Origin: a bacterium
GTDB lineage: Bacteria > Auribacterota > UBA6266
Length of the DNA stretch: 64,000 nucleotides
Assembly: GCA_023228325.1 (NCBI GenBank)
Contig: JALOBK010000001.1
Span: forward strand, 1,651,549 to 1,715,548
Reading direction: 5' to 3'
Shown here: piece after piece, positions 1-8,321 of the stretch
Numbering within the stretch: position 1 is the stretch's first letter
Layout of the letters: each line of letters begins with the position of its first letter
Program-made: the position numbers and the translations under genes
The notes under the pieces: model-generated
The model's database searches: none
What the model was told of the DNA's origin: nothing
The model's input: only the letters and a program-made list of their open reading frames with translations

Positions 1-1
1 T

Positions 2-334
2 GAAAAACTGTTTTTTATTTTAGGCGCTGATTCATTGAGCGGTATTATGTCGTGGAGAGAACCCGGGAGCTTTTCGGACCTGTGTGAATTTATCGTATAT
101 CCCAGGAAGGGGTCGGATTCAGGGAAGATCGGGGATGCGCTGGTTAAAATTCCGGGACTCAGAGTCAATTTTATGGATGGAGGCGAAATAAACATATCGT
201 CGTCTGTTATCCGCAGGCGGATTTCCGAAGGGAAAATCGATGAGATATCATGCCTGGATGAAGATGTAAAAAAGTATATTAAGGAAAGGAGACTTTACAG
301 CATTGAAAAAAACGGCTTTAAAGGGAACTGTTAG
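2..334 (+). CDS. nadD: Nicotinate-nucleotide adenylyltransferase, 3' part
   Basis: The gene enters from the left edge, so only about the last 110 codons are present, read from base 2. The enzyme adenylates nicotinate mononucleotide in cytoplasmic NAD synthesis. The visible part contains FFILGADSLSGIMSWREP, the family pattern in which a GADS motif is followed by a W-[KR]-E-P stretch. It also contains NISSSVIRRRI, the SSSxIR motif that holds the adenylate, and the usual end V-KKYIKERRLY. The stop lies inside the next gene, rsfS, and this nadD-rsfS order is very common in bacteria. The frame is open back to the window edge, so the gene is cut rather than broken. Confidence 0.93.
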   Translation, partial: EKLFFILGADSLSGIMSWREPGSFSDLCEFIVYPRKGSDSGKIGDALVKIPGLRVNFMDGGEINISSSVIRRRISEGKIDEISCLDEDVKKYIKERRLYSIEKNGFKGNC

Positions 335-677
335 AAAGAGAAAGGCCAGTTCGCGTGAACTGGCTAATCTATGCGTGAAAATGGCGGAAGAAAGGAAAGC
401 TTTTGATATAACGGTGATGAAAGTAAAGAATATCTCATCAATTGCGGATTATTTTGTTATCTGCTCCGGCAGGTCCGAGAAACACGTTGACGCAATAGGA
501 GATTTCATAGAAAAAGAGCTTAAAGACAGGAATATCATCTGCCTAAGAAGCGAAGGCATAGGCAGTTCAAGATGGGTCGTAAAAGATTATGGTGATGTTA
601 TAGTCCATATTTTCTACCATGAAATAAGACAGCGCTACAGCCTGGAGCGTTTGTGGGGAGATGCTGAGTTTTTATGA
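303..677 (+). CDS. rsfS: Ribosomal silencing factor RsfS
   Basis: This 124-residue protein of the RsfS/Iojap family binds ribosomal protein L14 and blocks joining of the 30S and 50S subunits when nutrients are scarce. The core is typical: AFDITVMKVKNISSIADYFV, then VICSGRSEKHVDAI, SRWVVKDYGDVIVHIF and the ending RLWGDAE. The start is taken as TTG at 303, about 10 nt after an AAAGGAG stretch. This overlaps nadD by 32 nt. No in-frame ATG occurs before codon 27, which would remove part of the first helix. The stop overlaps the argS start by 4 nt, so the three genes are probably translated as a coupled unit. Confidence 0.93.
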   Translation: MKKTALKGTVRKRKASSRELANLCVKMAEERKAFDITVMKVKNISSIADYFVICSGRSEKHVDAIGDFIEKELKDRNIICLRSEGIGSSRWVVKDYGDVIVHIFYHEIRQRYSLERLWGDAEFL

Positions 678-2371
678 AAATTGAATTGAAAGAAATAATA
701 GCCGGGGCTATCCTCTCCTGTTACAGGGATCTTATCGGGAATGAGGAATGCCGGATACCGGAGAATATATCGGTTGATTTCGATGTCCCCAAAAACAGGG
801 ACCATGGCGATTTGACCACCAACTTTGCGATGAAATACGCGTCTTCCGCGAAAAAGCGTCCGATTGAACTGTCCAGGATGATTTGTGATCGTGTTTCTTC
901 CTCGGGCATTGAAGGGTTGAAAAAGATTGAACCGGCCGGGCCCGGTTTTATTAATGTTTTTTTGGAACATGAAGTTTTTTACAATGTCGTCCTGGAAGTG
1001 CTGGATAAGCGCGAGAAATATGCCGTTTCTGACACGGGCAGGGGAAGGAAAGTAATAATCGAGTTTGTCAGCGCTAATCCTACGGGCCCCCTTACGGTTG
1101 CCCACGGCAGACAGGCTGCGGTAGGCGACGCTCTGGCAAGATTGCTTGCTAATTCGGGCTGCGAGGTTTTCAGGGAATACTATCTCAATGACAGAGGCAG
1201 GCAGATAGAGATTCTCGGGAAATCATTGTATTCGAAGTATATGAAACTTTGCGGACGGGAATATCCTTTCCCCGATGACGGGTATAAAGGCTCTTATATA
1301 GATGATCTGGCAAAAAAACTTTATTCCGAAAAAGGGCCGGAGTTTTCCGGGATATCCGAAAAAACGATTGAATTCATGTGCGATTACGCTAAAAATAACA
1401 TCCTGGAATGGATTAAAAAAGATCTTGCGGATTTCAGTGTTGAATTTAATTCTTATTTCAGTGAAAAGAAGTTTTCAGAAACAGGAAAAGTCGAAAAAGC
1501 GATAAAATTACTTGAAAAAAAAGGACTCGTTTATGAAAAAGACGAGGCTATCTGGTTTAATTCGCGGAAATACGGTGATGACAAAGACAGGGTTATGGTT
1601 AAGAGCAGCGGCGAATGGACATATATAACACCCGATATCGCGTATCATAAGGATAAACTGGATAGAGGCTTCAACCTTTTGATAGATTTATGGGGTCCTG
1701 ATCACCACGGTTATATTCCGCGTATGAAAGCGGCGGTCCAGGCAATGGGATTTGATGCCGACTGCCTTAAAGTGGTAATAATCCAGCTGGCCACACTTTA
1801 CCAGGGAAAAAATAAACTTTCAATGTCTACGAGGCAGGGTGAGTTTATTTCTCTCAGAGAAGTAATGGATGAGGTTGGAATTGATGCCGCAAGATATTTC
1901 TTCCTGATGCTGAACACGGACAGCCATCTCGATTTTGACCTTGAACTGGCGAAAAAGAAATCGGCGGAAAATCCTGTGTATTATATCCAATACACGCATG
2001 CCAGAATTTGCAGTATGCTGGAAAAATATAATGAGAAATTCGGCCACGACTATATTCCTGTTGTACGGCCCGAAATTCTTGAAGAGCTTACCAACCGGGA
2101 AGAAAAAGACCTGATTAAAAAGATTTCCGTATTCCCTTCTGCCGCCGAGTTAGCGGCTTCTTTGCTTGAACCCCATAGGATTCATGTGTATCTGACAGAG
2201 TTGGCATCCCTGTTCCACAGCTATTATCATAAAGATTCAAAAAAATTCAGAGTTATCGGAGAAAAGGAAGATAATATTACTCTGGCCAGGATGGCATTGG
2301 TCTCGGCCGTAAAAATTATTATAGCTTCGGGACTTGGTCTTCTCGGTATTACTGCTCCGGAGAAAATGTAG
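674..2371 (+). CDS. argS: Arginyl-tRNA synthetase
   Basis: This class I synthetase charges tRNA-Arg in the cytoplasm. At 565 residues it has normal family length. An N-terminal tRNA D-loop-binding domain (about 1-110) is followed by FVSANPTGPLTVAHGR, the arginyl form of the HIGH signature. The KMSKS equivalent is degenerate, as usual for ArgRS, and reads KLSMSTRQGEF near residue 385. The C-terminal DALR anticodon-binding domain includes YYIQYTHARICSML and LASLFHSYYHK. The ATG overlaps the rsfS stop in an ATGA arrangement. A TAG and a 9-nt gap separate it from lipB. Confidence 0.97.
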   Translation: MKIELKEIIAGAILSCYRDLIGNEECRIPENISVDFDVPKNRDHGDLTTNFAMKYASSAKKRPIELSRMICDRVSSSGIEGLKKIEPAGPGFINVFLEHEVFYNVVLEVLDKREKYAVSDTGRGRKVIIEFVSANPTGPLTVAHGRQAAVGDALARLLANSGCEVFREYYLNDRGRQIEILGKSLYSKYMKLCGREYPFPDDGYKGSYIDDLAKKLYSEKGPEFSGISEKTIEFMCDYAKNNILEWIKKDLADFSVEFNSYFSEKKFSETGKVEKAIKLLEKKGLVYEKDEAIWFNSRKYGDDKDRVMVKSSGEWTYITPDIAYHKDKLDRGFNLLIDLWGPDHHGYIPRMKAAVQAMGFDADCLKVVIIQLATLYQGKNKLSMSTRQGEFISLREVMDEVGIDAARYFFLMLNTDSHLDFDLELAKKKSAENPVYYIQYTHARICSMLEKYNEKFGHDYIPVVRPEILEELTNREEKDLIKKISVFPSAAELAASLLEPHRIHVYLTELASLFHSYYHKDSKKFRVIGEKEDNITLARMALVSAVKIIIASGLGLLGITAPEKM

Positions 2372-2380
2372 GATATTTTT

Positions 2381-3022
2381 ATGAAGGTTAAGGATTTTTA
2401 TGATATTGATTATGAGGAGATGCGCGATATACAGAGAAAGGAAGTCTCTGAAGTTATAAGCGGAGGCGAAAACAGAGTCCTTTTCCCTGGCTTTCATCAT
2501 ATAATGACAACGGGAAGGGATTTTAAAAAATCCGACCTTCTTGTGACGGATAATATTTTAAATTCGTTGGGGATTAAGGTTTTTGCGGCTGACAGAGGGG
2601 GGAATATAACCTATCACGGACCGGGTCAGATTGTCTGTTATCCTGTCATCAATCTGAAATACTGGAAAAAAGATGTAAACTTGTTTATCCGCGTTATAGA
2701 AAATGTAATTATAGCGGTGTTGGCTAAGACAGGAATTGCCGCAGTTAAAAAAAAACAGTTGACAGGCGTCTGGGTTAAAGATAAAAAAATAGCATCGATT
2801 GGGATAGGTTTTTCGAAGTGGGTGTCGTATCATGGTTTTTCATTGAACGTTGAACCCGGGCTGTATTATTTCTCAATTATAAATCCGTGCGGAATCAGGG
2901 ATGCGGAATATACGTCAATAAATAAGGAAACGGGGAAGAACTTCAGCATTGAATTATTAAAGGGTTATATTATCGATGAGCTCGAATGCTGTTTCAACAA
3001 GGCTGCCGCCCTGGCTTATTAA
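2381..3022 (+). CDS. lipB: Octanoyltransferase LipB
   Basis: LipB moves octanoate from acyl carrier protein to the lipoyl-domain lysine, the first step of de novo protein lipoylation. The 213-residue protein has the family motif RGGNITYHGPGQIVCYP, with the substrate-tunnel histidine. It also has the GVWV..KKIASIGIGFSKWVSYHG block with the catalytic lysine, and INPCGI with the acyl-thioester cysteine. The ATG at 2381 follows argS by 9 nt and lacks a strong Shine-Dalgarno site, which suggests coupling to argS. Its last 47 nt overlap the start of lipA, the next enzyme of the pathway. Confidence 0.96.
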   Translation: MKVKDFYDIDYEEMRDIQRKEVSEVISGGENRVLFPGFHHIMTTGRDFKKSDLLVTDNILNSLGIKVFAADRGGNITYHGPGQIVCYPVINLKYWKKDVNLFIRVIENVIIAVLAKTGIAAVKKKQLTGVWVKDKKIASIGIGFSKWVSYHGFSLNVEPGLYYFSIINPCGIRDAEYTSINKETGKNFSIELLKGYIIDELECCFNKAAALAY

Positions 3023-3863
3023 GAAAATATACCGGAATGAAATATCTCTTGAGACCAAAGAGATATTAAGGTCGCTTAAATTAAACACTGTCTGTGAAAG
3101 CGCGCGCTGTCCGAACATGTGGGAATGTTTTTCAAAGCGCCGCGCTACCTTTATGATCCTTGGGGATATTTGCACCAGAAACTGCGCTTTCTGTTCAGTA
3201 AAAAAAGGATTGCCCGACCTCCCCGAAAAATCAGAACCCGCGAATATAGCCGAAGCGGTGGGCAGGTTGGATTTAAAACATGTGGTCATAACATCTGTTA
3301 CCAGAGATGATCTGGAAGATGGCGGGGCAGATCACTTTGCCCGGACGGTTTCTATGATTAAAAAGATGCATTCCGATGTTGTGGTCGAAGTTTTGACGCC
3401 GGATTTTCAAGGTGACGTAGACTGCATAAGGCAGGTTGCCGAATCCGGGCCGGACATATTCAACCATAATATTGAAACAATAAGCAGGTTATATAAACAG
3501 GTAAGGCCTCAGGCTGATTACTCCAGGTCATTAAATCTCCTGAAGTTCATCAAGGATAATTATCCCGGTATATACACAAAATCGGGTTTGATGGCAGGCC
3601 TTGGAGAAAACAGGTATGAACTTGAGGCAACTTTCGATGACCTTATAGCGCATAGTTGCGATATCCTTACGATAGGGCAATATCTTTCTCCTTCCAGGAA
3701 CAATATTCCCGTTGCCGAATATATCCATCCTGACGAATTTAAGTATCTGGAAAAGGTTGCTTTTGAAAAAGGTTTTTTGTATGTTATGTCCGGTCCGTTT
3801 GTGCGCAGTTCTTACAACGCGGATCAGGTATTCAGTAAAAATAACGGTAAAAAGGAGGTATAA
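2976..3863 (+). CDS. lipA: Lipoyl synthase LipA
   Basis: LipA is a radical-SAM enzyme that inserts two sulfurs into the octanoyl group attached by LipB. The 295-residue protein has both expected iron-sulfur sites. The auxiliary cluster motif is CESARCPNMWEC (C-x4-C-x5-C, residues about 34-45). The radical-SAM motif is CTRNCAFC (C-x3-C-x2-C, about 60-67). GLMAGLGE and GQYLSPS are further family blocks. The ATG lies inside lipB (47-nt overlap). The next gene encodes a lipoyl domain, so enzyme pair and likely substrate sit in one operon. Confidence 0.97.
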   Translation: MSSNAVSTRLPPWLIKKIYRNEISLETKEILRSLKLNTVCESARCPNMWECFSKRRATFMILGDICTRNCAFCSVKKGLPDLPEKSEPANIAEAVGRLDLKHVVITSVTRDDLEDGGADHFARTVSMIKKMHSDVVVEVLTPDFQGDVDCIRQVAESGPDIFNHNIETISRLYKQVRPQADYSRSLNLLKFIKDNYPGIYTKSGLMAGLGENRYELEATFDDLIAHSCDILTIGQYLSPSRNNIPVAEYIHPDEFKYLEKVAFEKGFLYVMSGPFVRSSYNADQVFSKNNGKKEV

Positions 3864-3867
3864 TCTT

Positions 3868-4155
3868 ATGTTTGAAGTCGTTGTCCCGGATCTGGGCGCT
3901 GATGTTGAGAAAGCAAAGATATCGTTCTGGCATTATGATGAGGGTGATAAGGTGGAAAAGAACGATGACGTTGTGGAATTAGCCACAGATAAAGCCACAT
4001 TTAACGTTCCGGCCCCCGAATCGGGTATAATAGCAGAGTTATGTGTTAAAGAAGGAGATGAAGTGGAGGTGGGGGAAGTTATAGCTTTTATAGATGAAGA
4101 AGCCGAGGAACTTGAACTTGTTGAAGAGGATGAAGAAGAAGATACAAAATTCTGA
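3868..4155 (+). CDS. Stand-alone lipoyl (biotinyl/lipoyl) carrier domain protein
   Basis: The 95-residue protein is almost entirely one lipoyl domain. It begins FEVVVPDLGADVEKAKISFW, and ELATDKATFNVPAPESG carries the DKA lysine that would be lipoylated. It is followed by an acidic tail rich in E and D. No E2 catalytic or peripheral-subunit-binding domain is attached. The start is ATG 3868 because AAGGAGG lies 11-17 nt upstream; the same frame is open further back inside lipA, but that extension has no family match. It lies directly downstream of lipB and lipA, so it is their probable substrate. Which enzyme complex it serves cannot be read from the window. Confidence 0.88.
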   Translation: MFEVVVPDLGADVEKAKISFWHYDEGDKVEKNDDVVELATDKATFNVPAPESGIIAELCVKEGDEVEVGEVIAFIDEEAEELELVEEDEEEDTKF

Positions 4156-4157
4156 TT

Positions 4158-4922
4158 ATGAAAATTCATTCAACTGCAATAATCGGTAAAAATGTTAAAT
4201 TGGCGGATGATGTGGAAATCGGCCCCTACTCGGTTATCGATGGAGATATTAATATCGGCCGTAAAAACAGGATACATCCATTTGTCCATATTAAAGGAAA
4301 AGGAACGATAGGAGAAGGTAATGAAATCCACACCGGCGCTGTCATAGGCGATATTCCTCAAGACCCTAATTACGAAGGGAAAAAATCTTCATTTAAGATA
4401 GGCAACAACAATAAGATCCGCGAAATGGTTACCATCCATATAGGTTCTTCAGAAAAGTCGCCGACCGTCATCGGAAACAATAATTTCATTATGGCGTGCG
4501 CCCACGTCGCGCATGACTGTGTGCTCGGTAATAATATCATAATGGCCAATGCCGCGCTGCTGGCGGGACATGTCGTTATTTTTGACCAGGTTTTCATATC
4601 GGGAGGGGTCGCAATACATCAATTTTGCAGGATAGGCAAATGCAGTATGATGAGCGGCAACAGCAGGATTTCAAAGGATGTCCCGCCTTTTATAATGGTT
4701 GCGGAAAGAAATGAGGTTTACGGAATCAATGCTATCGGCATGAAAAGGAACTCATATCCCAGAGAAACAATAAATGAAATAAAGGAGATCTATAAAATAT
4801 ATTATAAAAAGGGAATAAATAAACATAATGCCATGGATAAGATAAAATCAATCGGTTTTAAAACACCTGAAGCAGGTGAATTTATAGAATTTATTATCAG
4901 CTCAAAAAGAGGGGTCTGCTGA
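4158..4922 (+). CDS. lpxA: UDP-N-acetylglucosamine acyltransferase LpxA
   Basis: LpxA transfers a 3-hydroxyacyl chain from ACP to UDP-GlcNAc, the first step of lipid A synthesis. Its presence indicates an outer membrane with lipopolysaccharide. The 254-residue protein opens with hexapeptide repeats of the left-handed beta-helix (IHSTAIIGKNVKLADDVEIG). The catalytic histidine is in CAHVAHDCVLGNN. The blocks GGVAIHQFCRIG and INAIGMKRN are specific for LpxA rather than other hexapeptide transferases. The ATG follows the lipoyl protein by 2 nt. A terminator follows, so this closes the first operon. Confidence 0.96.
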   Translation: MKIHSTAIIGKNVKLADDVEIGPYSVIDGDINIGRKNRIHPFVHIKGKGTIGEGNEIHTGAVIGDIPQDPNYEGKKSSFKIGNNNKIREMVTIHIGSSEKSPTVIGNNNFIMACAHVAHDCVLGNNIIMANAALLAGHVVIFDQVFISGGVAIHQFCRIGKCSMMSGNSRISKDVPPFIMVAERNEVYGINAIGMKRNSYPRETINEIKEIYKIYYKKGINKHNAMDKIKSIGFKTPEAGEFIEFIISSKRGVC

Positions 4923-4943
4923 TTATATTCAAAATATTCAAAA

Positions 4944-4974
4944 AAGGGCTGGAAATACCCAGCTCTTTTTTTTA
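4944..4974 (+). terminator. Rho-independent terminator after lpxA
   Basis: GGGCTGG pairs with CCAGCTC around a short AT loop, with one G-U pair, and runs into eight T. It lies 24 nt after the lpxA stop and before the next gene. Confidence 0.85.
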
Positions 4975-5018
4975 TGCTGTTTATGGTATTTAATGTTATT
5001 AAAATAGAGTAAAAATAT

Positions 5019-6134
5019 ATGAACAGACTTCTTTTGTGTTATATCTCCCGGAGGTCAGGGCATCATAAAGCGGCTCTTGTCCTGGAAAATGCGCTGAAAA
5101 CGGCAAACCGGGACCTTAAATTGAAAGTTATTAATCCTTTTCATTACACCAATCCGCTGCTTTCCAAGATGACTTTAAAAACATATATGGGTTTGATACG
5201 GAGAACACCCGAAATATGGGATTATTTGTATGATAACAGAAATGTAAAAGCCAGGACAGTTAAGATCAGGAATTTTTTCCAGAAAATAAGCATGGCCAGG
5301 ATAGATAAACTGCTGAATGAATTTTACCCCGATATTGTGGTTTGCACACAGGCTTTGCCGTGCTGTCTGTTCTCTCAATACAAGAAAGTAAAAGATAAAA
5401 ACATAAAGGTCGCCGCTGTAATCACGGATTATGTAGTGCATTCTTATTGGATAAATGATGAGGTTGATATGTATTTTGTGCCGTCCCGGGAAGCCGCAGA
5501 CCGCCTTATTGAGGAAGGTATCGCTGCTGACCGCGTATATGTATCCGGCATACCGATAGATTTAAGGTTCAGCGATAATACAGATAAGCCAAGGGCAAAG
5601 ATAAAACTTGGATTGCCGGCGTCAAAATCACTGGTTACCATTATGGGAGGAGGGTACGGCTTAGGGTCTCTTGAAGATGTAATAACTGAACTATTGAATA
5701 TTTCCGGTGAAACATTTTTGCTTGTTATAGCCGGAGGTAATAATAAGCTGTATGAAGCGCTTAACAGGGATTATGGCAGCAGAGAGAATATCAGAATAAC
5801 AGGATATACCGATGAAATAAATATTATAATGGATGCTACTGATATATTGATATCCAAACCCGGGGGCATAACTTCGGCGGAAACCATGGCAAAAGGAGTC
5901 CCGATGATTATAAATTCTCCGTTACCGGGACAGGAGAAGTCAAATGCCAGATACTTAAGCGATAAAAACGCCGCGTTGTTATCAAGGAACGCGAAGGATG
6001 CCGGTGATTTGACAAAAAAACTGCTTACAGGCGAGATCGACAAGAAAAATTTAGTTGAAAATGCTTTAAAAATCGGGAATTTAAAAAGCGCCGGGATAAT
6101 ATCACAAAAAATAAATGAATTATGGTTAAGATAA
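5019..6134 (+). CDS. MGDG-synthase/UgtP-like GT28 glycosyltransferase
   Basis: The 371-residue protein resembles monogalactosyl- or glucosyl-diacylglycerol synthases, which add a sugar to a membrane lipid at the inner membrane face. The N-terminal domain has SRRSGHHKAALVLENAL, the family's G-H-x-x-A-A lipid-binding stretch, and AAVITDYVVHSYW. The C-terminal GT-B nucleotide-sugar site has GGGYGLG, ISKPGGITSAETMAKGVPM and PGQEKSNA. The acceptor and donor sugars cannot be told from sequence. Its last 13 nt overlap the following acyltransferase. A polyprenyl-linked or MurG-like role is less likely given the HH-TDY pattern. Confidence 0.85.
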   Translation: MNRLLLCYISRRSGHHKAALVLENALKTANRDLKLKVINPFHYTNPLLSKMTLKTYMGLIRRTPEIWDYLYDNRNVKARTVKIRNFFQKISMARIDKLLNEFYPDIVVCTQALPCCLFSQYKKVKDKNIKVAAVITDYVVHSYWINDEVDMYFVPSREAADRLIEEGIAADRVYVSGIPIDLRFSDNTDKPRAKIKLGLPASKSLVTIMGGGYGLGSLEDVITELLNISGETFLLVIAGGNNKLYEALNRDYGSRENIRITGYTDEINIIMDATDILISKPGGITSAETMAKGVPMIINSPLPGQEKSNARYLSDKNAALLSRNAKDAGDLTKKLLTGEIDKKNLVENALKIGNLKSAGIISQKINELWLR

Positions 6135-6991
6135 TATATTTTTCTTTACTGCATTTTCTGGCTTTGCATCTGCCCAGGAGGATAAGCTATGCGATAGCAT
6201 GGTTTATTGCGAATTTGAATTTTTTTCTTAACAGAGCGAGCAGGAGAGGCGTTATCGCAAATTTATCCGTAATAATGGAGTTTAAAGGCAGAGACATCAG
6301 GGATAATTCAACAAAGAGGGAAATAAAAGGAATAGCCAGAAGGACTTTTATTAATTTCGGGAAATATCTTGTTGATTTTTTCGGGGCCGGGAATTTAACC
6401 AGGGATTTTATCAACAGAAAAATTGAGATAAACGGTTTAGAAGCGCTGGACAAAACGATTAAAAATAACAAAGGCGGTATTTTTGTTTCAGTTCATCTGG
6501 GTAATTGGGAGTTGGGCGCCATAGTTCTTGCGCTGCTGGAATATCCTATAAATGTTGTGGTATTGCCGCATAAAAATAAAAAAGTGGATGGATTATTTGT
6601 TGAAAAAAGGACAAGTAAACATGTAAAAGTTATCCCCATAGGGTATGCTCTCAGAAGATGTTTTGAAGCGTTAAGAAAAAATGAGATTGTGGCCGTATTA
6701 GGCGACAGGGATACTACTTTAAACGGGGAAGTGCATAAATTTTTCGGAAAAAGATGTATTTTGCCCAAAGGCTCTGTAGACATCGCGTTGCGGACAGGTT
6801 GTAATATAGTATTTGGGTTTTTTGTCAGGAAATCATATGATAAATACCTATTTGAGATTAACGGCCCGATAGAGGCTGATAAGAATAATATATCGAGAGA
6901 TGAATTGTGGGACAAGATAATCGTGAAAATGGAAGAAATGATTTTAAAATATCCTGACCAGTGGTTTGTTTTTTATCCTTTATGGAGTTGA
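6122..6991 (+). CDS. LpxL/HtrB-type lipid A acyltransferase
   Basis: Members of this family transfer secondary acyl chains to lipid A at the inner membrane. The 289-residue protein has an N-terminal hydrophobic anchor (about 5-35). GGIFVSVHLGNWELGA holds the H-x4-E catalytic pair, followed by VVLPHKNKKVDGLF, VLGDRD and the C-terminal PDQWFVFYPLW, which matches the family's WxxxxxR/P-type end. The ATG overlaps the previous glycosyltransferase by 13 nt. Together with lpxA upstream it supports a lipid A-containing outer membrane, although a phospholipid or aminolipid acyltransferase remains possible. Confidence 0.88.
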   Translation: MVKIIYFSLLHFLALHLPRRISYAIAWFIANLNFFLNRASRRGVIANLSVIMEFKGRDIRDNSTKREIKGIARRTFINFGKYLVDFFGAGNLTRDFINRKIEINGLEALDKTIKNNKGGIFVSVHLGNWELGAIVLALLEYPINVVVLPHKNKKVDGLFVEKRTSKHVKVIPIGYALRRCFEALRKNEIVAVLGDRDTTLNGEVHKFFGKRCILPKGSVDIALRTGCNIVFGFFVRKSYDKYLFEINGPIEADKNNISRDELWDKIIVKMEEMILKYPDQWFVFYPLWS

Positions 6992-6997
6992 TGGCAG

Positions 6998-7684
6998 ATG
7001 GAAATAATCGCTTTAATCAGCGCGTTTAATGAAGGAAGATATGTTGCGGGCGTAGTCGGGAAAGCGAAAAAGTACTGTAAAGAGATAATTGTTGTGGACG
7101 ACTGCTCAGAGGATAATACATCCGATGAAGCAAAATCGGCGGGGGCGGCTGTTTTAAGGCATGATATCAATAAAGGCAAAGGCGCGGCGATAGGAACGGG
7201 GCTTAGTTACCTGGCGGGGAGAAATTTTGATGCGGTCGTGCTGATGGATGGTGACGCCCAGCATGACCCGGATGACATTCCGGTGTTAGCCGAATGTATG
7301 GAAAGGACCGCTGCCGATATTGTAATAGGTTCCAGGATGCATAATCCGGAAGATATGCCGTTGATAAGATTGCTTACCAATAAGTTTATGAGCTGGATTC
7401 TCAGAAAGTATACGAAAATCAGTTTAAGCGATACGCAATGCGGGTTCCGTCTCATCAAGAAACATGTAATAGATAATTTAAGCTTAAATTCCGATAAGTT
7501 TGAAATTGAATCAGAACTTATCATTAAAGCGGCGGCAAAGAAGTTTAAAGTGTCTGAAGCTCCTGTAAAGACAATTTACGGTTCTGAAAAGAGCAAGATA
7601 AGACCTTTCAGAGATACTTTGAGATTTATAAAATTTATGCTGTCTGTTAAAAAAGGGCAAAATGCGGAATTTACAGGAAAATGA
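6998..7684 (+). CDS. Family 2 glycosyltransferase, polyprenyl/dolichyl-phosphate sugar synthase type
   Basis: The 228-residue GT-A enzyme starts EIIALISAFNEGRYVAGVV, has EIIVVDDCSEDNTSDEA for nucleotide binding and VVLMDGDAQHDP for the metal-binding D-x-D. The CGFRLI block and 'FEIESELIIKA' are typical of dolichyl-phosphate mannose synthase-like enzymes that load a sugar onto a polyprenyl phosphate. There is no C-terminal membrane pair, so it is the soluble short form. It follows the acyltransferase by 6 nt and overlaps pcm by 23 nt. The sugar and acceptor are unknown. Confidence 0.85.
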   Translation: MEIIALISAFNEGRYVAGVVGKAKKYCKEIIVVDDCSEDNTSDEAKSAGAAVLRHDINKGKGAAIGTGLSYLAGRNFDAVVLMDGDAQHDPDDIPVLAECMERTAADIVIGSRMHNPEDMPLIRLLTNKFMSWILRKYTKISLSDTQCGFRLIKKHVIDNLSLNSDKFEIESELIIKAAAKKFKVSEAPVKTIYGSEKSKIRPFRDTLRFIKFMLSVKKGQNAEFTGK

Positions 7685-8321
7685 TTTTTCCGAACAAAGA
7701 AGGGAAATGGTACATGGCCAGCTCATGGCCAGGGATATATATTCTGAAAAGGTAATAAAAGCTTTTTTGTCCGTCAGGAGAGAATTATTTGTGCCTGAAG
7801 AATCCCGTGAGCACGCGTACAGGGATTTTCCTCTGGGAATAGGATTCGGACAGACTATTTCTCAGCCGTATATAGTAGCTTTAATGACACAGGCGGCAGA
7901 TGTTTTTGAAGGGTCAAAAATATTGGAAATCGGGTCAGGCTCCGGGTATCAGGCCGCAATACTGGCTTATATGGGAGCGGAAGTTTACTCTGTTGAGAGA
8001 ATACAGGGCTTGAAAGAACTGGCTGAGCGAAACTGCGGGAAAGCCGGTTTCCCTGCAGTCAAATTTAAAATCGGAGATGGGAGTCTCGGTTGGCCCGAAT
8101 ACGCTCCTTACGATATAGTCATCGTTACCGCGGCTTCTCCCCATATTCCGGGAGAACTTGTTAATCAGCTTAAGGAGAATGGCAGGATGGTTATTCCTGT
8201 GGGCGGGTCGGCGGTTCAGGATTTATTATTGGCCCGAAAAAAAGATAATAATATTATTAAGCAAAAATTATGCGGCTGCAGGTTTGTTCCTCTTATAGGA
8301 GAAGATGCTTGGAAAGATTGA
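7662..8321 (+). CDS. pcm: Protein-L-isoaspartate O-methyltransferase
   Basis: This SAM-dependent enzyme methylates damaged isoaspartyl residues to start their repair. The 219-residue protein has the family N-terminus RREMVHGQLMARDIYSEKVI, the substrate motif GFGQTISQPYIVALM and the SAM-binding loop LEIGSGSGYQAAILA. KIGDGSLGWPEYAPYDIVIV contains the expected G-D-G-x-x-G-x-x-x-x-A-P-Y-D signature. The ATG lies within the end of the glycosyltransferase gene (23-nt overlap), so the genes are coupled. Length and motifs are complete. Confidence 0.95.
   Translation: MRNLQENDFSEQRREMVHGQLMARDIYSEKVIKAFLSVRRELFVPEESREHAYRDFPLGIGFGQTISQPYIVALMTQAADVFEGSKILEIGSGSGYQAAILAYMGAEVYSVERIQGLKELAERNCGKAGFPAVKFKIGDGSLGWPEYAPYDIVIVTAASPHIPGELVNQLKENGRMVIPVGGSAVQDLLLARKKDNNIIKQKLCGCRFVPLIGEDAWKD

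Noticed and set aside
3712..3867. A longer version of the lipoyl-domain protein reaching back into lipA.
   Set aside because: The extra residues have no lipoyl-domain similarity and overlap the well-matched lipA C-terminus, while ATG 3868 has a strong Shine-Dalgarno.
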